A DNA stretch of 64,000 nucleotides, from positions 1 through 64,000 of the forward strand of contig NZ_JXMS01000013.1 of the NCBI RefSeq assembly GCF_001672295.1. Direction: 5' to 3'. The stretch is from Halodesulfovibrio spirochaetisodalis. GTDB taxonomy: Bacteria > Desulfobacterota > Desulfovibrionia > Desulfovibrionales > Desulfovibrionaceae. The position numbers and the translations under genes are program-made. The notes below the pieces were generated by a model. The model worked only from the letters and a program-made list of their open reading frames with translations. It did no database searches and was not told the origin of the DNA. Below, piece after piece: positions 1 to 10,800 of the stretch (positions are counted from its first letter, which is position 1; the number at the start of each line of letters is the position of its first letter).

Positions 1-56
1 CTGCTAAAAATATTAACATATTGAATTTGATTACAAAACAGAAAAATATTTTTAAT

Positions 57-86
57 AAAAAAGCAGGGAGGTAACCTCCCTGCTTT
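57..86 (-). terminator. Rho-independent terminator after mltG
   Basis: A 13-bp perfect inverted repeat (60-72 and 74-86, core GCAGGGAGGT) reads into a T-rich tract on the minus strand. It lies about 50 bp past the mltG stop, so it probably ends the ruvX-mltG transcript. Confidence 0.85.
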
Positions 87-139
87 ACTCACTATAGAAG
101 CTATATCCTGTAGGCCGAAACCTAGCGCAACAAACCTAT

Positions 140-1171
140 CTATTTTTTCTTTCGACTAAGCTGATATTTGCGCACAGCTTTATTGTGCTCTTTCAGTGTC
201 TTACTGAATTTGTGTGATCCATCACCACGAGACACAAAGAACAAATACTTATGTTTGGCAGGGTGGAGAGCAGCCCGTATTGCCTCAAGTCCCGGCGAGC
301 AGATAGGCCCCGGAGGCAATCCTCTATGCTGATATGTATTGTAGATATTCTTTTTATTTCGAATATCAGCACGGGTGATATCACCGTTAAAATCTTTCCC
401 GATACCATAAATTATTGTCGGGTCAGCCTGCATCCGCATACCCATTTCGAGTCGGTTTGCATAAACCCCTGCCACAGTATCCCGCTCGGCAGGAACACCG
501 GTTTCCTTTTCCACAAGAGAAGCCAGTATAATTACTTTGCGCAGCTCTTCAGGGCTCGGCTTATGATCACCCCACAATGATGCTGTTTTCTGCCAAAAAG
601 TTAACACAAGCATGTCCGCTACTTTCTTTGCAGCGTCCATATTCATAGTCTGCGGCTTATTAAGCTTATATGTCTCAGGAAACAGAAAACCTTCTGCATT
701 GGAAAACGGGATATTATGTTTCTTCAAAAATTCCGGATCATGAATGACTTTTGCAAAGTCTTCTGCCTTTGCAAACCCTTGCTGCTGCACTATGTCAGCA
801 ATCTGCCACCATGTTAAACCTTCCTGAAACGACAGGGTGTACAACACCCCTTTACCTGTCACGAGCTCTTTAAGCAGGCGTTCTGGTGTCCATCCTGTAT
901 TGAGCATATATTCGCCAGCTTTCAGGTTGTGCTGCTGCTTTTTGATACGCACCATCAGCTGGAATACATACGGATATTTTACTGCGCCCTGACGCGCCAT
1001 ATCTTCAATAACCTGATTAAAGGATGCTCCTTCCGGAACAACCAGTGGAATTTCGCGCGGCTCGCTGGACATTGGCGAACGTGTATACGTTTCAAACGCA
1101 AACCAGACACCGGCGGCAGAAAGCAGCACAAGCACCAAGATTATACTGCAAATTTTAGTGAAAGTTCCCAT
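140..1171 (-). CDS. mltG: Endolytic murein transglycosylase MltG
   Basis: MltG (YceG family) cleaves nascent peptidoglycan at the inner membrane and is thought to end glycan-strand synthesis. The 343-residue protein has an N-terminal membrane anchor at about residues 8-25, a LysM-like part, and the catalytic core with the hallmark VEKETG around residue 220, whose Glu is the expected catalytic residue, followed by the QADPTIIYG segment. Length is normal for the family. The ATG is preceded by a GGAT ribosome site and lies 9 bp after ruvX, so the two are co-transcribed. The assignment rests on family motifs I recognise; there is nothing odd in the sequence. Confidence 0.95.
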   Translation of the reverse strand: MGTFTKICSIILVLVLLSAAGVWFAFETYTRSPMSSEPREIPLVVPEGASFNQVIEDMARQGAVKYPYVFQLMVRIKKQQHNLKAGEYMLNTGWTPERLLKELVTGKGVLYTLSFQEGLTWWQIADIVQQQGFAKAEDFAKVIHDPEFLKKHNIPFSNAEGFLFPETYKLNKPQTMNMDAAKKVADMLVLTFWQKTASLWGDHKPSPEELRKVIILASLVEKETGVPAERDTVAGVYANRLEMGMRMQADPTIIYGIGKDFNGDITRADIRNKKNIYNTYQHRGLPPGPICSPGLEAIRAALHPAKHKYLFFVSRGDGSHKFSKTLKEHNKAVRKYQLSRKKK

Positions 1172-1180
1172 ATCGATCCT

Positions 1181-1612
1181 CTAGTCGTATAATTGTCTGT
1201 GTTCTTCTGCTAAATGCAGGAACGACTCAAGAATACGCACTGCAGCCTGCTGATCAATCACCTGGTCAATCTCATGGCCTTTCAGGCCGGCATCCCGTAA
1301 TTCCAATTCCGCTTCAAATGAGCTGAGTGCCTCTTCAATAGTGTATATCGGTAAATCACACCGACGACGTAATCTTGCTAAAAAATTGCCTACCTGACGT
1401 GACATAAGCGTTTCTTCGCCATCAAGCGATTTAGGCAGTCCTACAACAATGGCGACAGGCTCTTCTGCTTCAATGAACGCCAGAAGCTCCGCGAAGAATT
1501 TATCGCGAGTCTTCATTATAACCGTTTTACGTGGAAACGCCATATTGCCACCAGTATCACTGGCTGCAAGTCCTGTCCGCTTTGTCCCGTAGTCTATAGC
1601 AATATATTTCAT
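1181..1612 (-). CDS. ruvX: Putative pre-16S rRNA nuclease / Holliday junction resolvase-like RuvX (YqgF)
   Basis: A 143-residue RNase H-fold protein of the YqgF/RuvX family. The start [16 protein letters not shown] carries the first catalytic Asp (DYGTKRTG). [12 protein letters not shown] holds the second conserved stretch, and [10 protein letters not shown] gives the late acidic residue. In Escherichia coli YqgF is linked to 5' processing of pre-16S rRNA; a Holliday-junction role is older and less certain. It precedes mltG by 9 bp in the same orientation. The pairing ruvX-mltG is common in proteobacteria. Confidence 0.93.
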   Translation of the reverse strand: MKYIAIDYGTKRTGLAASDTGGNMAFPRKTVIMKTRDKFFAELLAFIEAEEPVAIVVGLPKSLDGEETLMSRQVGNFLARLRRRCDLPIYTIEEALSSFEAELELRDAGLKGHEIDQVIDQQAAVRILESFLHLAEEHRQLYD

Positions 1613-1641
1613 GCAGTTACTCTTCTGCCCTTTGTACGCAA

Positions 1642-1670
1642 GACTCCCCTCCGTTTGCGGGAGGGGAGTC
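1642..1670. repeat. Intercistronic hairpin between the FAD/Fe-S oxidase gene and ruvX
   Basis: Perfect 11-bp inverted repeat (GACTCCCCTCC at 1642-1652 with its complement at 1660-1670) around a short loop. There is no T-run on either side, so it is more likely a processing or mRNA-stability hairpin, or a weak terminator, than a full stop between the two genes. Confidence 0.6.
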
Positions 1671-1677
1671 AGTGCAA

Positions 1678-4600
1678 TTAAAGACCAGTTGTATCTACGA
1701 TTCGCTTCGAATCTTTTTTCACCGACTCTGTCGCGATACGTTTTATATGTTTTTTCCAGTCATCCCCATACAACATCTGGGCAAGATATTCCACCGTGTG
1801 CAGTACAGGTCTTTTTTCGTGTAAGTTCAGGAAGATTCGTGAAATACCAACTTTACAGGATGGACAGCCCACAATAACAGGAGCGTCCTTCTGCATTGTC
1901 GGCAGCACCAGAGCCAGTCCTGCTTCTTTTTTAGCACGCAGCTTATTGTAAATATCCGGACTGGTCAGAGCACCCATACCGGATTCGCCACAGCATCCCG
2001 GATTAAGCTCCACATCAGCACCAGATAACTCACTGAGCGCAGTTGCGTACATGCCCGCAGCTTTATTCTTATGTACTCCGGTCCACTCTGCATGACAGGA
2101 TGGGTGGTACAATACAGAATGTCCGCTGGCGGCATCTTTCAGAGCATCTTTACCCATACGTTCAATGAGGAACTGTACGGCATCCTTATGCTCAAGCTTG
2201 ATATTCAGTGACTCCGCAAGCTCGTAGGACTCAAGTCCCTCACGGCAGGAACCGCATGCGGTTATGGAGTGTGTGATATTCAATCCCGCACGAACAGCAT
2301 CAGCAAGAAACGCTTTCATTTCTTCGATATTAGCCGCACGGTTTTTCTTGTATTCTTCGTCTTTACCCGCAGCAAGCAGCGGATACCCACAACACATATG
2401 GCGTGGAGGCATAATCACAGCCACACCGGATTTGAGCATCAGCATAAGCGATGCAAGACCGATGTTTCTGTAGAACAGGGAACCACCGCATCCAGGGAAG
2501 TAGAACACTGCTTCCAGCTCTTTTCCTTCCGGTGCGTTATCAGGAACAAAGATCGCGCCTTTATCCAGACGGATAGCTTCGTTCAAACCACGGTATCCCA
2601 CTTCAGGGCCGAGGCCGGAGAAAAGAGGGCTGTTAATATTGGAACGCCATGAGCTTGGGATAATGCGCAGCATTTTATTCTGCAAACGCTGTCCCATAGA
2701 CGCCATTTTGGCAGCACGCGGCACTCGTGTAGAAACATCCGCCACAAGGTAATCGAGAACCTTGGACTTGATAGGATGGCCACCTGCGCCTTCATCTTCC
2801 GCAAAAGCACGTAATTCAAGTGCAACCTTGGAAGAATCAATCTTAACAGGACAAACTGCCTTACACTTTCCGCAACCTGTACAGTGCTCCATAAGCTTGC
2901 GTAACTGCGCCATCAGGTTATCGTCCGGCTTACCCTTGTTCACCTGAGAGTAGTAGACAGCTTCAAGCAATGCACCGAGGCTCAGGTTTTTGTTACGCGG
3001 ATGGTACAGCAGGTCGCCCTGCGGGTAGAACATCGGACACACCTGCTTACACTTACCGCAACGGGTACAAACCTGTACGTTGGTGAGCAGGTTAATCAAA
3101 CGTTCTTTTTCCGGCAGACCAGAGGCCTGAATATCGCGGATAAGACGGTTAAACGAAAACGTAAACGGCTTAACCGGAGTATCACGCTGGGTCAGCTTGG
3201 CAGGGTTAAGAATGGAAAGCGGGTCTACCCTGCGTTTAAACAAGGAAAGCTCTTCCATCTTCTCAGCCGCGAGGAATTTAATTTTGGTTATACCAATTCC
3301 GTGCTCACCGGTTACTTCACCGTCCATCTCCTGTGCTTTGGCCATAACTTCCTCTGCCACTTCTTCTGCATGGTGCAGCATGACAGGATTGTTGGAGTCT
3401 ACAGGGATGTTTACGTGGCAGTTACCGTCGCCCGCATGCATGTGGTTAGCCACAATAATGCGGGTTGCAAGCATATCATCCACAATCTTTTTGAGATTGC
3501 GACGCTGGGACGGGTAACGCTCCTGCGCTTTCTCAAAGTACGCAAGCGCCTGTTCCAGCATTTCCTGGTCTGAAAGCTCAGCAATAGGCACATCACCTTT
3601 CGCAACCTTGGAAGCAAAGGTAAATGCTCGGTTGAGCTCTTTATCTTCCAGCGGCATACCGCTCAGGCGTCCGCTTTCACCAAGTGCTGTACGGAACGCT
3701 CTGCCCATGCAACGCTGGTTGAGGTGCTCAATAAAGTCTGAGAACTCAGGAATGACATCAATCGGAATAACGATATCTTCGTTAATTTTAAAGCCGGAAG
3801 TACGACGCGCAATAGCTGAAAGCTTGTGTCTGTCATCCCAGAAGAGCTCAGCCTCTGCTGCATCCTTTGCAACAAATACGTCCACACCTTCATACGGAGT
3901 ACAGATATTCACGATATCTTCCACGCTCTTATCAAGCGCACCGGTATCGTTCGAGTTCAACTCAATAATCAGAACAGAAATAGGACGTTCGTCGTACTTT
4001 GTAGATTTTGTCTGGTATTCAATAGCCTCAACGTATTTAACACCAAACTCTTCCAGCGCTGAAATTTTAACAAGGTCGCCCTGTTCGCGGATAACATCAC
4101 GCAGGCCGACAATGTCTTTAATAACGAGCATTGCGTTGCGCATGGAGCGTCCAAAAAACTCCAGCACAAGCACGCGGTCAAACTTCTGCTTCGGATAACA
4201 GATAAAGGTTGCCTCAGTGATGATACCATCAGTGCCTTCTTTCTGTACCCCTGGCAGACCGCCGAGAAACTTGTTGGTAACGTCTTTACCAAGACCTGCT
4301 TTGCGGATTTGATCACCGCGTAAGGAAATAACAGTGCGGACACCGCCGGACACATCCTTTACTTCAAACACGGCGGTTTCATCTTCCATGATCTTATGAC
4401 GTGGATGATTAACACGCTCAACAGTAATGATTTCACCAGTCGGTGTAACCATTGTGTATTGAAGGATATTGTCCAGAGTTGTTCCGTATTCAAAGGCAAA
4501 AGGACCGCCGGAGTTTTCCGACACGTTCCCGCCGATGGTGGAAGCAGTCTTGGAAGCAGGGTCAACAGTAAAGAGCATGCCACCTTTGTCTGCAGCTTTA

Positions 4601-5250
4601 ATGGCATCAAAGGTAATGACACCGGCTTCAGCAGTGAGGGTCATCTCTTTAGCGTCGATGGATTTGATTGCGCTCAATTTCTGCAAACTCATCACAACAG
4701 TACGCTTACGTGCCGGAATAGCGCCACCGGTACAACCGGAAGCACCGCCACGCGGGATGAGTGCAAATTTCATTTCGTTCGCAAGGCGAACAATGGCGCT
4801 TACCTGCTCTGTTGCAGAAGGTGCAACAACAAGCAACGGAAGCTCCATGCGCAGGTCGGTTGCGTCTGTGGAACATTCCACTAACGATGCAGGACGCAGA
4901 TCAATGTTGTTTTTAGGAATGATCTGTCCAAGGCGGCGAACAAGCTCGCTCCGGAATGCCATATCTGCCTCGTAAGCACTCCAGAAGACTGTGATACCTT
5001 CGCTCAAAGTGTTTGCGTAATGGTGCGCCAGAGCTGGTTCTGCTCTGTCAAAACGCGTAGTTACACTTGTGCGAACGGTTTCAGCATCGATAAACGGATT
5101 GTAACGGACAAGGAAGAGCTCTTCAGCGATTGCAATTGCAAGCTCGCGAACGGCTTCCGGCCAATCTTCAAATTCATCAAGATCAATCCGCAACACCCTA
5201 TGGACAAGAAACTCGGAACCTATAGAAATATGTGGGCCTTTGTGCGGCAT
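1678..5250 (-). CDS. FAD-linked oxidase fused to Fe-S/CCG domains (D-lactate dehydrogenase-like)
   Basis: A 1190-residue three-part oxidoreductase. Residues about 130-350 form an FAD-binding PCMH/FAD_binding_4 domain ([12 protein letters not shown] is the flavin loop), and about 350-690 an FAD-oxidase C domain with EHGIGITK. Two ferredoxin-type clusters follow, [12 protein letters not shown] near 727 and [12 protein letters not shown] near 790. The C-terminal part holds two CCG (heterodisulfide reductase-like) repeats, with CCGYP near 951 and CCGESGMG near 1083. The family oxidises 2-hydroxy acids such as D-lactate or glycolate and passes electrons through the Fe-S centres to the membrane pool; the exact substrate is inferred. 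The ATG at 5250 has a GGGAG site; an in-frame TTG two codons upstream is a poorer start. Confidence 0.88.
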   Translation of the reverse strand: MPHKGPHISIGSEFLVHRVLRIDLDEFEDWPEAVRELAIAIAEELFLVRYNPFIDAETVRTSVTTRFDRAEPALAHHYANTLSEGITVFWSAYEADMAFRSELVRRLGQIIPKNNIDLRPASLVECSTDATDLRMELPLLVVAPSATEQVSAIVRLANEMKFALIPRGGASGCTGGAIPARKRTVVMSLQKLSAIKSIDAKEMTLTAEAGVITFDAIKAADKGGMLFTVDPASKTASTIGGNVSENSGGPFAFEYGTTLDNILQYTMVTPTGEIITVERVNHPRHKIMEDETAVFEVKDVSGGVRTVISLRGDQIRKAGLGKDVTNKFLGGLPGVQKEGTDGIITEATFICYPKQKFDRVLVLEFFGRSMRNAMLVIKDIVGLRDVIREQGDLVKISALEEFGVKYVEAIEYQTKSTKYDERPISVLIIELNSNDTGALDKSVEDIVNICTPYEGVDVFVAKDAAEAELFWDDRHKLSAIARRTSGFKINEDIVIPIDVIPEFSDFIEHLNQRCMGRAFRTALGESGRLSGMPLEDKELNRAFTFASKVAKGDVPIAELSDQEMLEQALAYFEKAQERYPSQRRNLKKIVDDMLATRIIVANHMHAGDGNCHVNIPVDSNNPVMLHHAEEVAEEVMAKAQEMDGEVTGEHGIGITKIKFLAAEKMEELSLFKRRVDPLSILNPAKLTQRDTPVKPFTFSFNRLIRDIQASGLPEKERLINLLTNVQVCTRCGKCKQVCPMFYPQGDLLYHPRNKNLSLGALLEAVYYSQVNKGKPDDNLMAQLRKLMEHCTGCGKCKAVCPVKIDSSKVALELRAFAEDEGAGGHPIKSKVLDYLVADVSTRVPRAAKMASMGQRLQNKMLRIIPSSWRSNINSPLFSGLGPEVGYRGLNEAIRLDKGAIFVPDNAPEGKELEAVFYFPGCGGSLFYRNIGLASLMLMLKSGVAVIMPPRHMCCGYPLLAAGKDEEYKKNRAANIEEMKAFLADAVRAGLNITHSITACGSCREGLESYELAESLNIKLEHKDAVQFLIERMGKDALKDAASGHSVLYHPSCHAEWTGVHKNKAAGMYATALSELSGADVELNPGCCGESGMGALTSPDIYNKLRAKKEAGLALVLPTMQKDAPVIVGCPSCKVGISRIFLNLHEKRPVLHTVEYLAQMLYGDDWKKHIKRIATESVKKDSKRIVDTTGL

Positions 5251-5361
5251 GACCAATTCTCCCAGTAATTAAGAACGAAGCTGAAGAGTTTACTTTTTGT
5301 TCTTTAAGAATGCAAGAAGAGCATCGTTGCATCCTTTACCGGCAGGCGTTGGGCAGCAATG

Positions 5362-6399
5362 CTATGACTCGACTATCTTCTCGATATCTTCATCGGCAGG
5401 CTTGGCGCATTTAATGGAGCGATTACGCGTAGGGGAGACAAGGCGCTTGAACACAAACATTTCAACATCTTTTCCATCCAGTTCAGCAATTGGAATTTCT
5501 GCACGGGCTAGCGCCTTATGCCCGCCGGCAGAGCCAACATCGTTGAACTGACAATACGCAAAATGGCCAAGATCACGGTTTACACCGTCACCACGGAATA
5601 TAATCACTGCTTTGTCTTTGTATACACCGCAGACAGCCACCCAGCGCATTTCGTGCACACGCATGAAGAAATCTGCAATAACAACAAGCGCGTCCGGATT
5701 CTCCACCATACCAACAAATGCATAGCGGCCGGAACCAACTTTGTGCATTCCGGTAATGGCACGGGAGAAATACTCCAGCCAGTCGGAGTGCATTTCACTT
5801 CGGGAAATACGGGAAAGCAGCGGATGGTTGGCAAATTTGCTCAGGTACTTAAACGCCCTGATATCCACTTCGTTGAAGTTTCGTTCAAAATCGTTGGTAT
5901 CAGTCTTGATTCCGTACATGAGCGCTGTTGCCAGCATTTTTCCCGGACGGATTTTCATCTGATACAGATATTCGGTAAGAATGGTACTGTTTGCACCATA
6001 TCCCGGTAAAATTTCTTTAAACTCAGACTGTACCGGATAGTCATCATTCAACGGGTGATGATCAATGACAATAGAGTAGTCCAGTTCACTGAACAAAGGA
6101 TGGTGGTGCGGCTGGGAGTCTACAATGGCAAACCTGTCGTACTGAGCTGTAACCTGTGGAGTCATTTTGATCATTGGGATACGCAGCAGGCGAATCATCG
6201 CAAGATTGTCCGGGCGTGTGACGTCATTCACGCTGGCAATGCCTACATCCGCGACCCTGTGGCTCATAATGCGTTTAAGCGCAAGGGCAGAGCCTAATGC
6301 GTCCGGGTCGGCATTAATGGTGATCAACCAGCGTTCATTGCGGGAAAACATTTCCAGCAGCTGCTCAATCTGTGGTTTTACATTGCGAAAATACGACAT
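5362..6399 (-). CDS. DHH family phosphoesterase (NrnA/RecJ-like)
   Basis: A 345-residue cytoplasmic phosphoesterase. The DHH domain shows NADPDALGSALALKR at about residues 30-45 (metal-binding Asp residues), a DSQPHHHP segment near 95 and the DHH signature IDHHPL near 112. The DHHA1-like C-terminus ends with GSAGGHKALARAEIP, matching the GGH motif. Relatives degrade nanoRNA, pAp or cyclic dinucleotides; which of these applies cannot be read from sequence. The start lies 1 bp after the cobU stop, with an AAAGG site inside the cobU end, so it is translated from the same message as cobU and cbiR. Confidence 0.88.
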   Translation of the reverse strand: MSYFRNVKPQIEQLLEMFSRNERWLITINADPDALGSALALKRIMSHRVADVGIASVNDVTRPDNLAMIRLLRIPMIKMTPQVTAQYDRFAIVDSQPHHHPLFSELDYSIVIDHHPLNDDYPVQSEFKEILPGYGANSTILTEYLYQMKIRPGKMLATALMYGIKTDTNDFERNFNEVDIRAFKYLSKFANHPLLSRISRSEMHSDWLEYFSRAITGMHKVGSGRYAFVGMVENPDALVVIADFFMRVHEMRWVAVCGVYKDKAVIIFRGDGVNRDLGHFAYCQFNDVGSAGGHKALARAEIPIAELDGKDVEMFVFKRLVSPTRNRSIKCAKPADEDIEKIVES

Positions 6400-6400
6400 A

Positions 6401-6907
6401 TTATGCCTTTTTTACGTATAGCGGAAGTCCCGCAACCATGAGGCAAACCTCGTCACTCACTGCGGCAACAGCTTGGTTAAGCGCACCCAATCTTCGTACA
6501 AACTGACGAACCTGAGAACTTGCCGCAATAGGTCCGAGACCTGCTTCACACGACACTATGGTAACTTGGATTTCATCTGGAACCAATGAAAGGCTGTGTA
6601 AAAGCGCCTGTTGCGCCTCCTCCCACTGTTCATGACAAGCAAAAACCCAAAAATCCAAACTGTCGATGAGAATAGAGCGATACTCCAGTATGGACTTTTC
6701 TAACAATCGGGGCAATTCAATTCCTGTTTCCTTTACAGGAATCTCTGGAATACGTGCCAGACGATGATCCAGAATCTGCTGCCCGAATGTAAAGTCCTGT
6801 GCCTGCCCTGTTGCAAGCAAAAGTGCCGGAGATACACCCTCATACAAGCACTGTAAGCCAAAATCAGACTTACCGGACTTGTCCCCTCCAAGAATAAGTC
6901 GAATCAT
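6401..6907 (-). CDS. cobU: Adenosylcobinamide kinase / guanylyltransferase (CobU)
   Basis: CobU phosphorylates adenosylcobinamide and then transfers GMP to it during assembly of the cobamide nucleotide loop. The 168-residue protein starts with a P-loop GGDKSGKS (residues 8-15; the usual form is GGARSGKS) and keeps a His-Arg pair in ILDHRLAR, the region of the guanylylated His. The usual NEVG..IVP segment is replaced by CEAGLGPI, so it is a somewhat divergent member. It sits 1 bp from cbiR and 1 bp from the DHH gene. The neighbour cbiR supports a role in cobamide salvage and remodelling. Confidence 0.88.
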   Translation of the reverse strand: MIRLILGGDKSGKSDFGLQCLYEGVSPALLLATGQAQDFTFGQQILDHRLARIPEIPVKETGIELPRLLEKSILEYRSILIDSLDFWVFACHEQWEEAQQALLHSLSLVPDEIQVTIVSCEAGLGPIAASSQVRQFVRRLGALNQAVAAVSDEVCLMVAGLPLYVKKA

Positions 6908-6908
6908 C

Positions 6909-7796
6909 CTATCTTCCTTCAGTCACACGTAATTGTTCAACAACCGGAATGGATGCTTCTATCTGCTCCCAATCAAAGAGCTCGTAAACAAAGGTACAAT
7001 CTTCCCCACATAGTTGCAGAACCCTGCGTGCTATATGCCTTCCGGCTTCATCCAGCTGCGTAAGGCTGACATGTTTACTACGCCCTTTCGGCGTTGTTAT
7101 GTCTGCCGGAGCATTCAAGTGAACCATGCAAAGTCGATCAAAAATATCAGCACAATCAAGTAGTGCATCATGCCCGTATGCAATGATGTGACCTATGTCA
7201 ATGCATATGCCTAACTCTAACTCTGCAATAACAGGTACCAAATCAACTAAAGCGGCTCCCTCTACATTCTCGATAAGTAAATCATTACAGCGCAGTCCAT
7301 GCTTTTTCCATGCACGCGCAACAACTTCCAACGCCTGCGAAGCTTCTGTAACAGAAAATGCATCTTTGCCCGTGGTTACCGGAGGATGCAGCACTGCCTG
7401 ACGTACCCCGAGAAATCGAACTTTATCCATCAACTCGAGAATGATCTCTACAACAGCTGACGGTTTTTGCCACGGTAAATCCAGCGGCAAATGAACATGA
7501 TACGTCAAATCAAGCGATGCTAACTCATCAGGTAAGTCACTGCTGTCATAGGCAAGGCATGATGCTGATTCGAAAAAGAGAAGGGCAACTTCGTCAACTT
7601 TCCCTTCTAAAAACAAGCAGTTTTCATAGATAGTACCGGGCATCACCCATGAAGGCGCAGCAACTGTAGGCTTGTTACGAAGTCTATCTCCGACAAGCCC
7701 TGAGCCCTCTTTCCCCTGTTCAGGTGAATTAATCTTTTTCATATGGTTTTCCACATCCGGCGTATGGGCAGATAGCACCACACATTGTGGCGTCAT
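6909..7796 (-). CDS. cbiR: Putative cobamide-remodelling phosphodiesterase CbiR (TIM-barrel, AP-endonuclease superfamily)
   Basis: A 295-residue xylose-isomerase-like TIM barrel. MPGTIYENC opens the fold, IENVEG and CIDIGHIIAYGHD give metal-ligand-type Glu/Asp/His residues, and KSKHVSL-type spacing appears late (RSKHVSLTQLDE). CbiR enzymes cut the nucleotide loop of cobamides so that the lower ligand can be exchanged. The call leans on this pattern and on the directly adjacent cobU. The start is uncertain: the listed ATG has no clear ribosome site, and an in-frame ATG at 7742 (MKKINSPEQ) is preceded by GTGGAA. Confidence 0.75.
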   Translation of the reverse strand: MTPQCVVLSAHTPDVENHMKKINSPEQGKEGSGLVGDRLRNKPTVAAPSWVMPGTIYENCLFLEGKVDEVALLFFESASCLAYDSSDLPDELASLDLTYHVHLPLDLPWQKPSAVVEIILELMDKVRFLGVRQAVLHPPVTTGKDAFSVTEASQALEVVARAWKKHGLRCNDLLIENVEGAALVDLVPVIAELELGICIDIGHIIAYGHDALLDCADIFDRLCMVHLNAPADITTPKGRSKHVSLTQLDEAGRHIARRVLQLCGEDCTFVYELFDWEQIEASIPVVEQLRVTEGR

Positions 7797-7818
7797 TGTA
7801 AGAAAGCCAGCAGCCTCA

Positions 7819-10800
7819 CTAAATCAAGCCAAGCTGTGTCTCTTTATGCTTCTTTTTAGCTTTCAGTGCTGAATGCTTTACCCCTTCCTGCGGAAGGTCT
7901 TTCAAAAAACGGGACGGGGCAAGATGCACAGTTCGTCCATAGATCATCCGCTTGCTGGAATGACTAAGAAATAGCAACTGCTCTGCACGAGTCATAGCAA
8001 CAAAGAGTAAGCGTCGCTCTTCTTCAACATCATAATGTTCCGCAGCACCCTTTGGGGTTCCGGTAAGCGTATCCATACCGCAATAGGGAACTATTCCATC
8101 CTCAAGGGCAGGAAGAAACACAGCTTTAAACTCAAGCCCTTTTGATGCGTGCATGGACATTATCTGAACCTTTTCACTCTTCTGACGAACTTGATCAAGC
8201 TCTGTCTGCAAATGAATCCAGTTAAGAAGCCCCACCCAACCCTTATGCTCTGTATATTTCTTCACCAACTGCTTAAACGCATTGGATTTCCAGAACAAAC
8301 GGTCAAACGGTGGAATATCTTCCATGTACACAGCAATACCTTGCGGCCCTTTTGCCAATATTGAATCAGGACAGGATATCTGTTCTTCCTCTTCCTTGGC
8401 GGCGATACCCACAAAGCGCCCAGCCGCAGAAAGAATAAGCTCCACACGAGGATCAACCCAGAATGCCTCCTGCTCCGGCACAGAACACGGTATACCGAGT
8501 CTGTTAAGCGTCTGGCTGATAACAGGAATAAGCGCCTTAAACCGTACAAGAACAGCAATGTCACCGGGGGAAAGCTCTCCGCCAAGAAGCCGCTCCTGCC
8601 TATTATCCTGTAAAGAGTGACTGGTTTGACCAAGAAGTCCTCTAATCTGCGCACAAATCCATGATGCCTCCGCCTCTGAAGACGGGGCTTCAAACATGCG
8701 CACTTCAGCTTTAACAGCCTTTTTAGCCTCTATAGGCTGAGCCTGACGTTCCGATGCCATCAGCGCACCTGCGTAATCAACAATCTGCTGCGCAGAGCGA
8801 TAGTTTTCCGATAGCTGAACGGTTCGTAGTGAAGGTAACTCCTGTGCTAGATACTCCTGCACACCACCATGTGCCCCCCTGAAACCATAAATAGACTGGT
8901 CAGGGTCACCGATACCGAAAAAGCCCTGTCCGTGCTGTTCATCCTGCGAAACAAGTTCTCGAACCACAGCCAGCTGCAACGGGGATAAATCTTGAATCTC
9001 GTCCACCAGAACGTGTGTCCAAGGACGTACAAAGACATTATTCCGCAGAGACTCCAGCCAGAACTCCAGTAAATCTGTGTAATCTGCAAGATTCCACGAG
9101 TTTTTCAGGCTGGAATAATTTTCATATGCAGCCATCTCTTCAAGAGGGCATGGCTCCATACGCTCACGACTTAGGGAAATTATCTCCCACGCCTGTTTGC
9201 ACTCCTGCTTTGAAGCCTCTGCATTTGCTTCTGCAAACACACGTTTTGATCCTTCTTCAGAAAGCAGCGTAGGTGCATCAGAATAGGAGTTCTGCCAGTA
9301 TTCAAAGGCTAACCCATGCAATGTGTCAGCACGGGGAATAGAAACTTTGTTCTGGATGGAATCAGCAAGTCGTGTTGTCAGCTCCTGAGCAGCACGGCGC
9401 GTAAAGGTCAACGCCAAAACCTGACGTGCACTCACCCCTGAGCCAAGCAGGTGTTCAATACGACCGATCAATGTACGGGTTTTACCTGTACCCGGCCCTG
9501 CTAGTACCAGCAGGGGATCAGGCGCAAAAGTTATGGCATCCTGCTGTGCTGCATTGTAGCTGATACTCTCAGCTTCCTCCTGCCGCTTCTGAACTGCGGC
9601 ATCAAATACAGGCACCGTCGAAGCAGCTTCTTCAGGCGTAAGTCCACTTACCTTTTCTGGAACATCTATAAGACTTTTGCCGTGCTTAAATTCGTTGCGC
9701 TCTTTTTGCGAAAACACGCGTACTACACCGAATTCACCATCAAAACCAGGCTGGCGCAGTACTTCTCCCTTACGCATTCGTCCTACAGCTTCAGCAAGCA
9801 ACGGATGCACCTTGCTGATATCCTCCTGCGGAACATCCCGCAAAATGGACATTTCGGAACCAAGAGCCTGTATGGCCTCTGCATAGAGGGTCATTACTTT
9901 TTTTGTTTTCGGCCCTACCCCAAGCACTTCGCTCATAAGCTCAGGAAGCGGTATCAAGGAGCTATAGTCCCCCGCCTTTGACGGCTGTTTAGGAACATCC
10001 CTGTCCGCAAGGGAAAGAACACGGTTCAATACCCCTACGGTCAACGGCTTTCCGCAAACAGGACAAATACCGTCACGGGTAAGTGTTTCGCGTGGCTCCA
10101 TGACCACATTACACTTGCGATGGCCATCCAGATGATATTTTCCTTCTTCAGGAAAGAACTCCATTGTCCCTAAAAACTTGTGCCCCAAGCCTTCACCGCG
10201 CAGACTACGGTAGATACCTTCATACGAAATATCTCCGGCAAACAGGTTACATTCGCGGCCAAGCTTATCGCCGGAATGAGCATCGGAGTTTGAGACAAGA
10301 GAGAATCTGTCCAGCGCACTCCACAGCCAGTTCATTTCAGGGTCAGAAGAAAGACCAGTCTCAAGAGCAAAAATTTCTGAAGAATAGTCACCAAAGCACT
10401 CTTCAATGGTATCGAATCCAGACTTGGAACCGAATATGGAGAACCACGGTGTCCATATATGGGCAGGAATAAGAAAAGCAAAGGGATGTGTCTCAAGAAC
10501 GAGATCAAGAATATCGCGGGAATCCATCCCGAGAATAGGACGTCCGTCTGAGGTAATATTACCGATTTCACCAAGGCGCTTACTGAACTTTCGGGCTGCT
10601 TCCAGCGTCGGCATAAATACGAGGTTATGTACCTTACGCACCTTGCCGCCACGCTTATAGATAGAACTTATTTCGCCCTGCAACATGAACAAGGAACGCC
10701 CATGCATCTGCCGCTCATCAAAGCCTGAAATTTCTTTTCCAAGTCCCGCCGTATCTTTCAGTTGGTACAGCCCGCTCTGACTGTCCTCCACAAGCAGGTC

